Origin: Flavobacteriaceae bacterium HL-DH10
GTDB lineage: Bacteria > Bacteroidota > Bacteroidia > Flavobacteriales > Flavobacteriaceae
NCBI GenBank assembly: GCA_031826515.1
Contig: CP134536.1
Location: forward strand, 1,934,001-1,998,000
Reading direction: 5' to 3'
DNA: 64,000 bases
Part shown: piece by piece, positions 27,385-36,547 of the stretch
Position numbering within the stretch: the first letter of the stretch is position 1
Layout of the letters: each line of letters begins with the position of its first letter
Position numbers and translations under genes: made by a program
The notes under the pieces: model-generated
Seen by the model: the letters and a program-made list of their open reading frames with translations, nothing else
Database searches by the model: none
Told to the model about the DNA's origin: nothing

Positions 27385-29364
27385 TTATTTTGAAGGGGTG
27401 TAGCTCAATAATCGTAAAGCATTTAAAACGACGACTAAAGTTGAGCCTTCGTGTCCAATTACAGCTAATCCAAGAACTATAGTGCCCGTAATAGTTAATG
27501 GTACAAGAATGGCTACCATACCTAAACTGATAACTAAATTTTGTTTTATTATATGTTTTGCTTTTCTACTTAAACCAATTGCGAATGGGAGGTTATCTAG
27601 TTTATCTGCCAACAAAGCAATATCTGCTGTTTCTAAAGCAACATCTGAGCCTGCTGCTCCCATTGCAATACCAACGGTGCTTTTTACCATGGCAGGAGCA
27701 TCATTAACACCATCACCTACCATGGCTACAGTGCCAACTTCTTTTTTTAATTTTTCGATAGCATTTACTTTTTCTTCTGGTAGTAAACTACCTAATGGAT
27801 CGGTAATACCAATTTTTTTGGCAATGGCATCAGCTACCTTTTGATTGTCTCCCGTTAACATAATCATTTTTTTTATGCCCATTTTTTTTAAAGCAGAAAG
27901 TGTAGAAGCAGCTTCTGGACGAGAAATATCCATTACAGAGATAATGCCTAAATAGGTGTTATCTTGATAAACAATCATAGAGGTATGCCCATTAGATTCA
28001 AGTTCTGTCATTTTTTCATGAATCTCGGTAGGCACTTTTTTTTCTGTTAATTCTTCAAAGAGTCTACGATTACCAATATGAACTGTAGTGCCATCCCATT
28101 GGGCTTGAATACCTCGAGCAGTTAATGATGTTATATTTTCTGCAGGTAAAATTGTGATGTCTCCAAGCTCTTTTTCAGCGCCTTGAACAATAGCATCTGC
28201 AAGTGGGTGGTCGCTCAATTTTTCTACAGCTATTGCTGCTTTAAGTAACTGTTCTTTGGTATTTTTGCCAAAAGGAATGGCATGAGTAAGTGTTGGCTTG
28301 CCTTGAGTGAGCGTTCCTGTTTTGTCAAATGCAATAGCATGCACGCTACCCAAATCTTCTAATGGACGCCCGCCTTTTATTAAAACACCTTGACGCGCTG
28401 CTCTAGCAATACCTGCCAGTACGGCACTTGGCGTTGAGATGGCTAAAGCGCAAGGGGAAGCGGCAATTAAAACAGACATCGCTCTATAAAAACTTTCTTG
28501 GAAAGTTTCATCGATAACTAAAAACCCAAAACATAGTAAAAATACCAGACCCAAAACTAAAGGGACATAATTTTTTTCAAATTTATCTGTTAGTTGTTGT
28601 GTTGGTGATTTTTGAGTTTCAGCTTCTTTAACTAAGTTGATTAATCTAGATAGCGTACTGTCTTTAGATTGTTTTAAAACCTTCACTTCTAAGAGACCAT
28701 TACCATTAATGGTTCCAGCAAACACACGATGTTCAGAGGCTATTTTTGTAAGGTTGCTTTCATCTTTCCATTTTTCCGATGGATATTTATCAACAGGAAC
28801 ACTTTCACCTGTAATAGGAGCTTGATTAACGGCGCTTGTTCCTTTTGTAATAACGCCGTCTGCCGCAATTTTAGAATTTGGTTTTATTATAATAATATCA
28901 CCCAGTTCCAACTTTTCAATAGAAATTTCAGTTACAATACCATTCCTTCTTACTATTGCCATGGGTGGTGTTAAGTCTGAAAGCGCAGCAATTGATTTTC
29001 TTGCTCGTTTCATGGCATAATGCTCTAAGGCATGACCTAAACTAAATAAAAAAAGCAGTAAAGTACCTTCACCATATTTCCCCAAAGCTGTGGCGCCTAA
29101 AGCGGCAAAAAGCATTAAAAAATCTATTTGAAACTTTCCTTTTAGTATGTCTTTTCTTGCGCTAATAAGAGTAAAATAGGCTCCAAAAAGTCCGCCAATG
29201 ATAAAGAAAATAATAGGTGTAATTTCAGGAACGCTGGAAATAAATGAAAAGGCAACACCTAAAATCCAAAAGCTTCCACTTGTTATTGCAAAATAAAGTT
29301 CGGTGTTTTCTCCAAAGAACTTAATATATTTAGGAACATAATCGTGGTCTTCCTGTTTTGCCAT
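27385..29364 (-). CDS. P1B-4-type heavy-metal ATPase (SPC motif), exporter
   Basis: ATP-driven transition-metal exporter of the inner membrane, 659 residues. The membrane metal site is SPCALAI (about 303-309), not CPC, and the last helices carry IGHEGSTLVVVLNALRLL. Together these mark the P1B-4 group (CoaT/CtpD/PfeT-like; Co, Fe(II) or Zn). ATPase motifs: ITGESVPVDKYP, phosphorylated Asp in FDKTGTLTQG (about 345), SDHPLADAI, MLTGDN and MVGDGVNDAPAM. No N-terminal HMA domain is present, typical of the group. The metal specificity is inferred; no metal regulator gene is adjacent. Confidence 0.93.
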   Translation of the reverse strand: MAKQEDHDYVPKYIKFFGENTELYFAITSGSFWILGVAFSFISSVPEITPIIFFIIGGLFGAYFTLISARKDILKGKFQIDFLMLFAALGATALGKYGEGTLLLFLFSLGHALEHYAMKRARKSIAALSDLTPPMAIVRRNGIVTEISIEKLELGDIIIIKPNSKIAADGVITKGTSAVNQAPITGESVPVDKYPSEKWKDESNLTKIASEHRVFAGTINGNGLLEVKVLKQSKDSTLSRLINLVKEAETQKSPTQQLTDKFEKNYVPLVLGLVFLLCFGFLVIDETFQESFYRAMSVLIAASPCALAISTPSAVLAGIARAARQGVLIKGGRPLEDLGSVHAIAFDKTGTLTQGKPTLTHAIPFGKNTKEQLLKAAIAVEKLSDHPLADAIVQGAEKELGDITILPAENITSLTARGIQAQWDGTTVHIGNRRLFEELTEKKVPTEIHEKMTELESNGHTSMIVYQDNTYLGIISVMDISRPEAASTLSALKKMGIKKMIMLTGDNQKVADAIAKKIGITDPLGSLLPEEKVNAIEKLKKEVGTVAMVGDGVNDAPAMVKSTVGIAMGAAGSDVALETADIALLADKLDNLPFAIGLSRKAKHIIKQNLVISLGMVAILVPLTITGTIVLGLAVIGHEGSTLVVVLNALRLLSYTPSK

Positions 29365-29626
29365 TTTGCTATTTAAATTTCTAAAAGTTCTATAATTTTA
29401 TACTTTATAACATCATTTTATTTAAGGTATAGAACCTATTAGATTGTGAAAAAATCTAACATATAAAAATACGCTATTTTTGATTTAGAAACATTCTATT
29501 TTATAGGGTTGAATACTTTTCAATTTAGGATTTTTGAAAATGATTTTCTTATGAATTTAAAGCGCTATCAAATTTTTTAAAAAATGAGTGATGCCTTATT
29601 ATACTATGTGAGAAGCAATTTTTGTC

Positions 29627-29634
29627 TATTTTTG
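29627..29634 (+). promoter_or_regulatory. -7 box of the ygiQ-like gene
   Basis: TATTTTTG 8 bp before the ATG. The transcript would begin almost at the start codon, giving a leaderless or near-leaderless mRNA. Confidence 0.4.
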
Positions 29635-29641
29635 CAAAGTT

Positions 29642-31594
29642 ATGCAAGAATTAAAACTTTCAGATTGGTTACCTACCACAAACAAAGAGGTTAAAATACG
29701 CGGTTGGGATGCGCTAGATGTTATTCTATTTAGTGGTGATGCATATGTAGACCATCCGTCGTTTGGACCAGCAGTTATTGGTCGTATTTTAGAAAGTTAT
29801 GGTTTGCGTGTGGCTATTGTGCCGCAGCCAAATGTAAATGATAATCTTCAGGATTTTGTAAAAATGGGTGCTCCAAAGTTGTTTTTTGGAGTTACAGGTG
29901 GTTGTATGGATCCTATGATTAGCAATTATAATGCTAATAAAAAGAAACGTGATAAGGATGCATATACACCCAATGGAGATATTGGTTTCCGCCCCGATTA
30001 TGCGACTACAGTTTATTCTAAAATTTTAAAGGAAAAATGGCCAGATGTTCCTGTGCTAATTGGTGGTATTGAAGCCTCTTTACGCCGTGTAACGCATTAC
30101 GATTATTGGAGTGACAAATTACTGCCAACTATTTTAGAAAGTTCTAAAGCTGATATGTTGGTGTATGGTATGGGTGAGCAACCTTTACGAGAGGTGGTGC
30201 GTTTGTTACAAAAAGGTGTTCCTTTTTCTAGTATTACTACAATAAAACAAACAGCTGTTTTGCTGGATTCTGATACGAAAATACCAAAGAATAGTAATTG
30301 GGAAGATGTTGAAATTGTATCGCACGAAATATGTTTAAAAGATAAAAAGGCCTATGCGTCAAACTTTAAAACCATAGAGCAGGAGAGTAATAAATTGGCT
30401 GCACGACGTATTTTTCAGAAGGTTGGTGATAAGACTTTGATGATTAATCCGCCATATCCAACCATGACAGAAGACGAAATTGATGCGTCTTTCGAGTTGC
30501 CTTATACGCGATTACCGCACCCTAAATACAATAAGCGCGGACCAATTCCTGCGTATGAAATGATTAAGTTTTCTATTAATATCCATCGTGGGTGTTTTGG
30601 AGGTTGTAGTTTCTGTACTATTTCTGCACACCAAGGAAAGTTTATTGCGTCTCGTAGTCAGGAATCTGTTTTAAAAGAGGTTGATATTGTTGCTAATATG
30701 CCAGATTTTAAAGGCTATTTATCGGATATTGGAGGGCCAAGTGCCAACATGTATAAAATGAAAGGTAAAATACAATCTATATGCGATAAGTGTGTAGCGC
30801 CTTCATGTATTTCGCCTGTTATTTGCAGTAATTTAGATACGTCACATAAACCGTTAACCGAATTATATCAAGCAGTTGATAAGCATCCGAAAATAAAAAA
30901 ATCGTTTATAGGTTCTGGTATTCGTCATGATATGTTGGTGCCTGAGTTTAATAAAAATGCCGACCCTAAAGAGTTAGATGCTTATACCGAAGAGGTGATG
31001 ACAAAACATATTTCTGGTCGACTTAAAGTAGCACCAGAACATACCAGCGATCCTGTTTTAAAATTGATGCGGAAGCCATCATTTACTTATTTTCATAAAT
31101 TTAAGGAACGTTTTGATAAGATTAATATTAAGAAAGGATTGAAACTACAGTTGATTCCTTATTTTATATCAAATCATCCAGCTTGTGAAGTTGAAGATAT
31201 GGCAAATTTAGCTGCCGAAACTAAAGATATGGGTTTCCAGTTAGAACAAGTACAAGGGTTTACTCCAACTCCAATGACGGTTGCTACCGTTATTTATTAT
31301 AGTGGTTATCATCCGTATACGCTTAAAAAAGTAAATACGCCTATAACTCGTAAGGAAAAAGATGAGCAGCACCGCTTTTTCTTTTGGTATAAAGACGAAA
31401 ACAAGGCTTGGATAAAAAACACTCTAAACAAATTAGGACGTCAGGATTTATTGAAAGTGCTTCTACCTGAAAAAACTGAAAAATGGCGTAAAAACACGCC
31501 AAGTGGAGATGCAAAGCATACTTTTGATGATGCGATTCCTTTTAATCAACGAAAAAATAAAACCAAATTTAAATCTAAGAAGAAACGTAGGTAA
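29642..31594 (+). CDS. YgiQ-family radical SAM protein
   Basis: The 650-residue protein has an N-terminal cobalamin-binding-like/UPF0313 region (WLPTTNKEVKIRGW, VLIGGIEASLRRVTHYDYW) and a radical SAM domain with the [4Fe-4S] motif CFGGCSFC near residues 318-325 in NIHRGCFGGCSFCTISAHQG. A basic C-terminal tail (KNKTKFKSKKKRR) follows. Family members are widespread and uncharacterised. It stands alone with its own promoter-like box. Confidence 0.92.
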   Translation: MQELKLSDWLPTTNKEVKIRGWDALDVILFSGDAYVDHPSFGPAVIGRILESYGLRVAIVPQPNVNDNLQDFVKMGAPKLFFGVTGGCMDPMISNYNANKKKRDKDAYTPNGDIGFRPDYATTVYSKILKEKWPDVPVLIGGIEASLRRVTHYDYWSDKLLPTILESSKADMLVYGMGEQPLREVVRLLQKGVPFSSITTIKQTAVLLDSDTKIPKNSNWEDVEIVSHEICLKDKKAYASNFKTIEQESNKLAARRIFQKVGDKTLMINPPYPTMTEDEIDASFELPYTRLPHPKYNKRGPIPAYEMIKFSINIHRGCFGGCSFCTISAHQGKFIASRSQESVLKEVDIVANMPDFKGYLSDIGGPSANMYKMKGKIQSICDKCVAPSCISPVICSNLDTSHKPLTELYQAVDKHPKIKKSFIGSGIRHDMLVPEFNKNADPKELDAYTEEVMTKHISGRLKVAPEHTSDPVLKLMRKPSFTYFHKFKERFDKINIKKGLKLQLIPYFISNHPACEVEDMANLAAETKDMGFQLEQVQGFTPTPMTVATVIYYSGYHPYTLKKVNTPITRKEKDEQHRFFFWYKDENKAWIKNTLNKLGRQDLLKVLLPEKTEKWRKNTPSGDAKHTFDDAIPFNQRKNKTKFKSKKKRR

Positions 31595-31925
31595 GTTTTA
31601 ATATTTTCTGGTTGTTATCTAGAATGTGTAATAGTATTTAAATAGTATTGGTTTTTGGTTTAGATATTACTTTCAAATTATTCCTGTAACGTGTTTTAAA
31701 GAAGTACCTTTGTGGCATTATTTATCTGTTGATATTAATTATCCTTTTCGCAACACTTTGGCGAAATTTTTAGACTTTTTCCTTAAGTCTTTATTTTAAT
31801 TAATGAAACCCTAGTGGCCAACTTAATGCCTGATTGCTAGTAAGTAACTATTTAATAGTGATTTTTTAATCTTACGACTTGCTAACGTCATTACTCTGCA
31901 ATCCGTTTCAATTTAAAACAAAACG
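31595..31925. other. 331-bp intergenic region with two consecutive hairpins
   Basis: No open frame of note. At 31705-31712 TACCTTTG resembles a -7 box. At 31746-31771 TTTCGC-N9-GCGAAA-TTTTT forms a terminator-like hairpin, immediately followed by AGACTT-N7-AAGTCT (31772-31790). This could simply terminate the ygiQ transcript, or bound a short RNA of about 55 nt. The remaining 135 bp before the methyltransferase show nothing definite. Confidence 0.45.
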
Positions 31926-32993
31926 ATGATTTCAGATATAGGTATAAATAAACCAGAAGCTTTTTTTCCAGAACAGCCCATAGCACAATTTAATCAATCT
32001 ATAAATGTTACGCGTACTATTAAAGGTTTAGAAGCGGGTAAGCCTATACAAATAACAGAATTTTTCAGTAACGGTTTGCTGTTGCTTAATGAGTTACATA
32101 ATCATCTAAAAAAAAGTTTGCCTAATAAGACGTTCCAAGAGCAACGTGCATATCGTTCGGCATACCGAAAGATATCAAGTCTTATTTATATAAAAATTGT
32201 AGATCATAAATTAACTGTAAAAAAAGCACCTGCTATTGGTTGGTTAGCAAAACTGTATCCAGAAGCAGGTAGTTTTTTATTGCCTTTTTCTAAAGTTCAA
32301 GGATTGAATAGCTCTTGGCAATGGTACCAAAACGGTATTTTACTTCCTGTATTACGAAATAAAATCTATCCGTATTACGGTGTTTATTTCCCCACGCGGT
32401 TTGATCATTTAATACTTTTTGATAATTGGTTGAAACGTTACGAAGGTGCTAAAAAGTCGGCTATAGATGTGGGTATTGGAAGTGGTGTATTAGCTTTTCA
32501 ATTGGTAAAGCATGGTTTTCAAAAGGTTTTCGGAACCGATACAAATCCTAATGCTATTATTGGACTTACAGAATCTATGGGCGATACAAAAATGTCTCGG
32601 AAAATAGAACTGGATTTCGCCTCTCTTTTTGGTAAATTTGAAAAGCAAACCGAATTGATTGTTTTTAATCCGCCATGGTTGCCCGCAACACAAGATTTAG
32701 ATAAAAATGACGAAGCTATTTATTATAATGAAACCCTATTTCCAAAGTTTTTTACTGAAGCTAAAAAAAGACTCTTGCCAGAAGGGAAACTCGTTATTAT
32801 ATTCTCGAATTTAGCGCAGATAAGCCATGTTACAAAAGAGCATCCTATTGAGACCGAATTATCCAAAGGTGGACGGTTTAAATTAGATGCCTGTTTAAAA
32901 AGAAAAGTGAAAGCTGCTTCAAATAAAACCATGCGAGAGCAAAATTGGCGTTCTGAAGAAGAAGTGGAGCTTTGGGTTTTGGTTAATGGGTAA
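31926..32993 (+). CDS. SAM-dependent methyltransferase, NPPW type
   Basis: 355 residues. A unique N-terminal half (about 1-170) is followed by a class I Rossmann methyltransferase: motif I AIDVGIGSGVLAF near 178-190, acidic GTDTNPNAI, and catalytic NPPW near 247-250 (LIVFNPPWLP). NPPY/W loops are used to methylate amide or exocyclic nitrogen (RsmC/PrmC/N6-adenine types). The N-terminal half does not resemble a DNA-recognition domain I know, so an RNA or protein substrate is as likely. It converges on the helicase gene on the other strand. Confidence 0.8.
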   Translation: MISDIGINKPEAFFPEQPIAQFNQSINVTRTIKGLEAGKPIQITEFFSNGLLLLNELHNHLKKSLPNKTFQEQRAYRSAYRKISSLIYIKIVDHKLTVKKAPAIGWLAKLYPEAGSFLLPFSKVQGLNSSWQWYQNGILLPVLRNKIYPYYGVYFPTRFDHLILFDNWLKRYEGAKKSAIDVGIGSGVLAFQLVKHGFQKVFGTDTNPNAIIGLTESMGDTKMSRKIELDFASLFGKFEKQTELIVFNPPWLPATQDLDKNDEAIYYNETLFPKFFTEAKKRLLPEGKLVIIFSNLAQISHVTKEHPIETELSKGGRFKLDACLKRKVKAASNKTMREQNWRSEEEVELWVLVNG

Positions 32994-33017
32994 TGTTTTG
33001 AAGTTTTAAATTTGCTA

Positions 33018-36000
33018 TTATCCAATTGAGAGTTTTGCAGCATCTTTCCATAAATAATGTGGCATTGGTTCTTCAAGTTTCCAATTAATACTCATTGGTT
33101 TAGAGCCATTAAAATCTTTTAATTCACCTTCACCAATAAAAACATAACCTAAACTATTACCAAACTCGTTTTTAGCTTTTTCTCTAACAAATAGTAAAAT
33201 TTGTTTTTCAGATTCTTTATGTTTAACATATGATAAGCCTTTTCCTAAATCTGGTCTTGCTGAGTTTTGAGTTTGCCAATGAAACAATTTTTCATTTACA
33301 GCATAATCATCATACATTGTTGTAGGTGAAAAATTTTCTTCTGATTTTATAAGATTGATAAATAATATTTCAGTATTTAAATCTTTGTTTTCGGCTGTAC
33401 CTTCTCTGTTAGATGACTTTTTCTCAAAAGAACTAAACTTAAAAGCTGTTAAAATTTGATCTCTTGTGTAGCGACTATGTAATTTTAATGGTTGTTCATA
33501 AGGAAGTTGAATAGGCAATTCTTTAAAGTCGATATTTTCGATTAATACTTCAAGAACTTCTTTTATTTCTTCAACTAAAACACTACTTGAACCAATTAAT
33601 TTTATGCTTTTTTCTAATGAATCAAATCCACCTTCTTTTTGCCAAACATCATAATGTAGCATTAAAAGCATTGTTTTTTCATTCGAATTAAAGTCTGAAA
33701 TTTTTATAATGAAATTTTGTTTTGCAATTTTTAAAATGAAAGAAAAATAACTTAATGAATTTGTTGAAAGCCATTTATTTGAAATTGCAGAAACAATTTC
33801 TTTTTCATTTTCTGAATCGAAATCATTTATTTTACCTGCAAGTTGACAAAGTCTTTTCCAGCTATCCCTTTTGTAAATAGATTGTAACGGAATATTATAA
33901 AACTTACTAAAGTTACCTATTGATAAAGGTAGATTAGTATCGTGTTGAAACTGTTGAATTCTATTCATTAGGTTTTTCTTATTCAAAGAAGTTGCAGCTG
34001 TTATATTTTTTAGAATAGTTTCTTTCGTCTTTTTCTCTAAAATTATTGAGCACCCTAATGGTAAATGAGGAAAATTATCTTCAATTTCATTAGCAACCGT
34101 TGTATTCGTTTTACCAATTAAGGCTCTGAATTTATTTTCAAAATTGTATTCTGGTCTAGAGTTTCCAATAAAGTCTAAAATGGTTAAACAATCTTTATCT
34201 TCATAAAGTCTTAAGCCTCTTCCTAATTGTTGTAAAAATATGGTTAGACTTTCTGTAGGTCTTAAAAAAAGTAATGTATCAATTTCAGGTATATCAATTC
34301 CTTCATTAAAAATATCAACTACAAATAAATAATTTACTTCTTTTTTCTCTAATTTTTTCCGAATAGAAACTCTGTTTTTACTGTTTTCACTTGTTAAATA
34401 ATCCGCTTTTAATCCTGCTAAAGTAAATTTTTCTGCCATGTATTTTGCATGTTCCATAGAAACGCAATAACCTAAAGCTCTGACATTATTTATGTCTTTT
34501 GTGTATTTGTCTAAAGCATTTATTATTTCTCCAACTCTTCTATCGCTTTCTGTATATACATTTGTTAGTTCACTTGCGATATATCTACCTCGAACCCATT
34601 TAACGTTAGATAAATCAATACTATCAGTAATTCCAAAATATTGAAAAGGACAAAGTAATTTTCTGTTCATTGCTTCAGGTAATCTGATTTCTGCAGCAAT
34701 TTTGTTGTTAAAATCCTCTAAGATGTCTCCGCCATCCATTCTCTCAGGTGTTGCTGTAAGGCCAAGAAGTATTTTTGGTTTAAAATAGTTGATTATTGAC
34801 CTATAGCTTTTTGCTTTTTGATGGTGGCATTCATCAATAATTATATAATCATAATAATCTGCTGAAATATTTTTTGTTTCAAGTTGGTTATTTACGGTCT
34901 GGACAGAAGCAAATACAAATTCAAAATTATCAGGAACCAAACCATCAACCCATAATTCACCTAGATTATTGTTTTTCAGAATACCTTGAAAAGTTGAAAG
35001 TGATTTTTGTAGTATCTCTTTTCTATGCGCTAGAAATAGTAATTTTGATGATTTATTATTTTTTCTAAAACGTTTATAATCGAAAGCAGAAATTACTGTT
35101 TTTCCAGTTCCTGTTGCTGCTACAACAAGATTTCTAAATCTACTATGTACACTTCTTTCAACTTCTAATTTTTCTAAAACTTCGTTTTGATAAGGAAAAG
35201 GTTTGATGTCAAAATGAACAGTTGTGTTTTCATAAGCTTTACTAAACTTACTCTGTTTTAAAGCATTTTGTAGCTTCTCTTTATGTATAGAATTATCAAA
35301 TAATTCGAAGTCATCACTTTGCCAATATGCATCAAATGTCTTTTGAAATTTGTCAATTATATGACTTACTTCTTTAGTTGTAATTTTTAAATTCCATTCT
35401 AAACCATCTGTTAAAGCTGACCTTGAAAAGTTAGATGAACCAATATATGCAGTATGAAAACCTGTATTTCTATAAAACAAATAAGCTTTTGCATGTAACC
35501 TTTCGCTACTTGTGTTGTAAGATATTTTAACTTGTGTATTTGATAGTTTTGAAAGTAATTGGATGGCTTTGTAATCTGTTGCTCCAATGTAAGTAGTGGT
35601 AATTACTTTGAGTTTCCCACCACGTTCAGTAAAATCTCTTAATTCTTTTTCAAGAATTATTATTCCCTTAAATTTTATAAAAGAGACTAATAAATTTATT
35701 TGATTAGAAGAAAGAATCTCTTTTTTTAGCTCACTTTCTAGAGATAAACCTACATTTCCACCAGTAAATAATTCACTTTGTGTTAAAGTACTGTAAGGTG
35801 TGATTTCTTTTAAATGTAAATCTAAATTTGAGAAGTGTGCATCAGTTTTTGAAAATACAGCTTTTAAAATTTCACCTTCAATATTTACTAAGTCATCATT
35901 GAAATCTTGTTTGCCTATTTCGACCTTTAAAAGTTTTATTATTTTATTGGCAATCAGGATTTGTTGTTCAACTTTATTTTTGCCTAAAATATCAAACGCT

Positions 36001-36155
36001 TGCTTTAATGTTTTAGATAAATGATTAGATAGAACATTTGAAGCTTCTTCTTTATGAATTAAATTTTTCTTTAGAAAGAATTCATCTTTATCAAGTTCTT
36101 TTAATTTTTCTGATACTAGCTGTGTTACTAACTGTTCATATATTCCTTGATTCAT
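33018..36155 (-). CDS. PLD-nuclease / SF2 helicase / DUF3427 fusion protein
   Basis: The 1045-residue protein. Residues about 130-275 form one phospholipase D-like domain with a single catalytic HxK (H221, K223) followed by GSSN (239-242), the arrangement of dimeric PLD nucleases. Residues about 315-690 are a superfamily II helicase/translocase: Walker A ATGTGKT (347-353), DECHH (441-445), TATPER (467-472) and motif VI QQLGRGLRL near 640-648. The C-terminal third ends in the DUF3427 pattern (FHWQTQNSARPDLGKGLSYV, ILLFVREK, KPMSINWKL). It probably translocates on and cuts DNA, in repair or phage defence. Its start overlaps the Nudix gene stop by 4 bp, so the two are coupled. AT-rich composition and Lys/Asn/Ile-heavy coding look more extreme than polA next door. 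Confidence 0.9.
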   Translation of the reverse strand: MNQGIYEQLVTQLVSEKLKELDKDEFFLKKNLIHKEEASNVLSNHLSKTLKQAFDILGKNKVEQQILIANKIIKLLKVEIGKQDFNDDLVNIEGEILKAVFSKTDAHFSNLDLHLKEITPYSTLTQSELFTGGNVGLSLESELKKEILSSNQINLLVSFIKFKGIIILEKELRDFTERGGKLKVITTTYIGATDYKAIQLLSKLSNTQVKISYNTSSERLHAKAYLFYRNTGFHTAYIGSSNFSRSALTDGLEWNLKITTKEVSHIIDKFQKTFDAYWQSDDFELFDNSIHKEKLQNALKQSKFSKAYENTTVHFDIKPFPYQNEVLEKLEVERSVHSRFRNLVVAATGTGKTVISAFDYKRFRKNNKSSKLLFLAHRKEILQKSLSTFQGILKNNNLGELWVDGLVPDNFEFVFASVQTVNNQLETKNISADYYDYIIIDECHHQKAKSYRSIINYFKPKILLGLTATPERMDGGDILEDFNNKIAAEIRLPEAMNRKLLCPFQYFGITDSIDLSNVKWVRGRYIASELTNVYTESDRRVGEIINALDKYTKDINNVRALGYCVSMEHAKYMAEKFTLAGLKADYLTSENSKNRVSIRKKLEKKEVNYLFVVDIFNEGIDIPEIDTLLFLRPTESLTIFLQQLGRGLRLYEDKDCLTILDFIGNSRPEYNFENKFRALIGKTNTTVANEIEDNFPHLPLGCSIILEKKTKETILKNITAATSLNKKNLMNRIQQFQHDTNLPLSIGNFSKFYNIPLQSIYKRDSWKRLCQLAGKINDFDSENEKEIVSAISNKWLSTNSLSYFSFILKIAKQNFIIKISDFNSNEKTMLLMLHYDVWQKEGGFDSLEKSIKLIGSSSVLVEEIKEVLEVLIENIDFKELPIQLPYEQPLKLHSRYTRDQILTAFKFSSFEKKSSNREGTAENKDLNTEILFINLIKSEENFSPTTMYDDYAVNEKLFHWQTQNSARPDLGKGLSYVKHKESEKQILLFVREKAKNEFGNSLGYVFIGEGELKDFNGSKPMSINWKLEEPMPHYLWKDAAKLSIG

Positions 36156-36538
36156 AATTCAATAAATTCTTTTAGAATAGGCACATCAGCTTCTGCCCAA
36201 TCTAAATTAATCAATTCATTCTTATAAGCAAGTAAAAAGCCACAATGTTCTCTTAGTTTTAACTCACCTGAAAGATATTCTACAATAAAAGGAATCAATT
36301 TAATTTTGAAATTTGGGTATTGATGAGTAACAGAAGTCAATTTTTCTTTAACTTCAATTTTAATATTTAATTCTTCAAAAATTTCTCTTTTAATACAATC
36401 AATTTCAGATTCTCCCGTTTCAATTTTACCTCCTGGAAATTCCCATTTCAGTGGAAGCTTCATAGTTTCGCTTCTTTGAACTGCTAAAATTTTATCATCA
36501 AATTGGATGATTGCACAAGTAACATTAATGGTTTTCAT
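36152..36538 (-). CDS. Nudix hydrolase, MutT/NudG-like
   Basis: The 128-residue protein has a complete Nudix box: GGKIETGESEIDCIKREIFEEL (G-x5-E-x7-REU-x-E-E pattern, about residues 36-57), preceded by KWEFPGG as in MutT and NudG. Expected to hydrolyse (d)NTPs or damaged nucleotides such as 8-oxo-dGTP to the monophosphate. It lies 9 bp after polA and overlaps the PLD-helicase gene by 4 bp. This placement suggests it works with the helicase rather than as the house-keeping MutT, which is an inference. Confidence 0.92.
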   Translation of the reverse strand: MKTINVTCAIIQFDDKILAVQRSETMKLPLKWEFPGGKIETGESEIDCIKREIFEELNIKIEVKEKLTSVTHQYPNFKIKLIPFIVEYLSGELKLREHCGFLLAYKNELINLDWAEADVPILKEFIEL

Positions 36539-36547
36539 TTATAAAAA

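Noticed and set aside
27385-29364. Copper-ATPase assignment linked to NosZ copper supply
   Set aside because: The metal motif is SPC with HEGST, not CPC, and no HMA domain is present, so copper is unlikely.
31926-36155. Methyltransferase plus PLD-helicase as a restriction-modification pair
   Set aside because: The NPPW enzyme is on the opposite strand with its own long leader and lacks a recognisable DNA target domain; the helicase is coupled to the Nudix gene instead. Only adjacency supports the idea.
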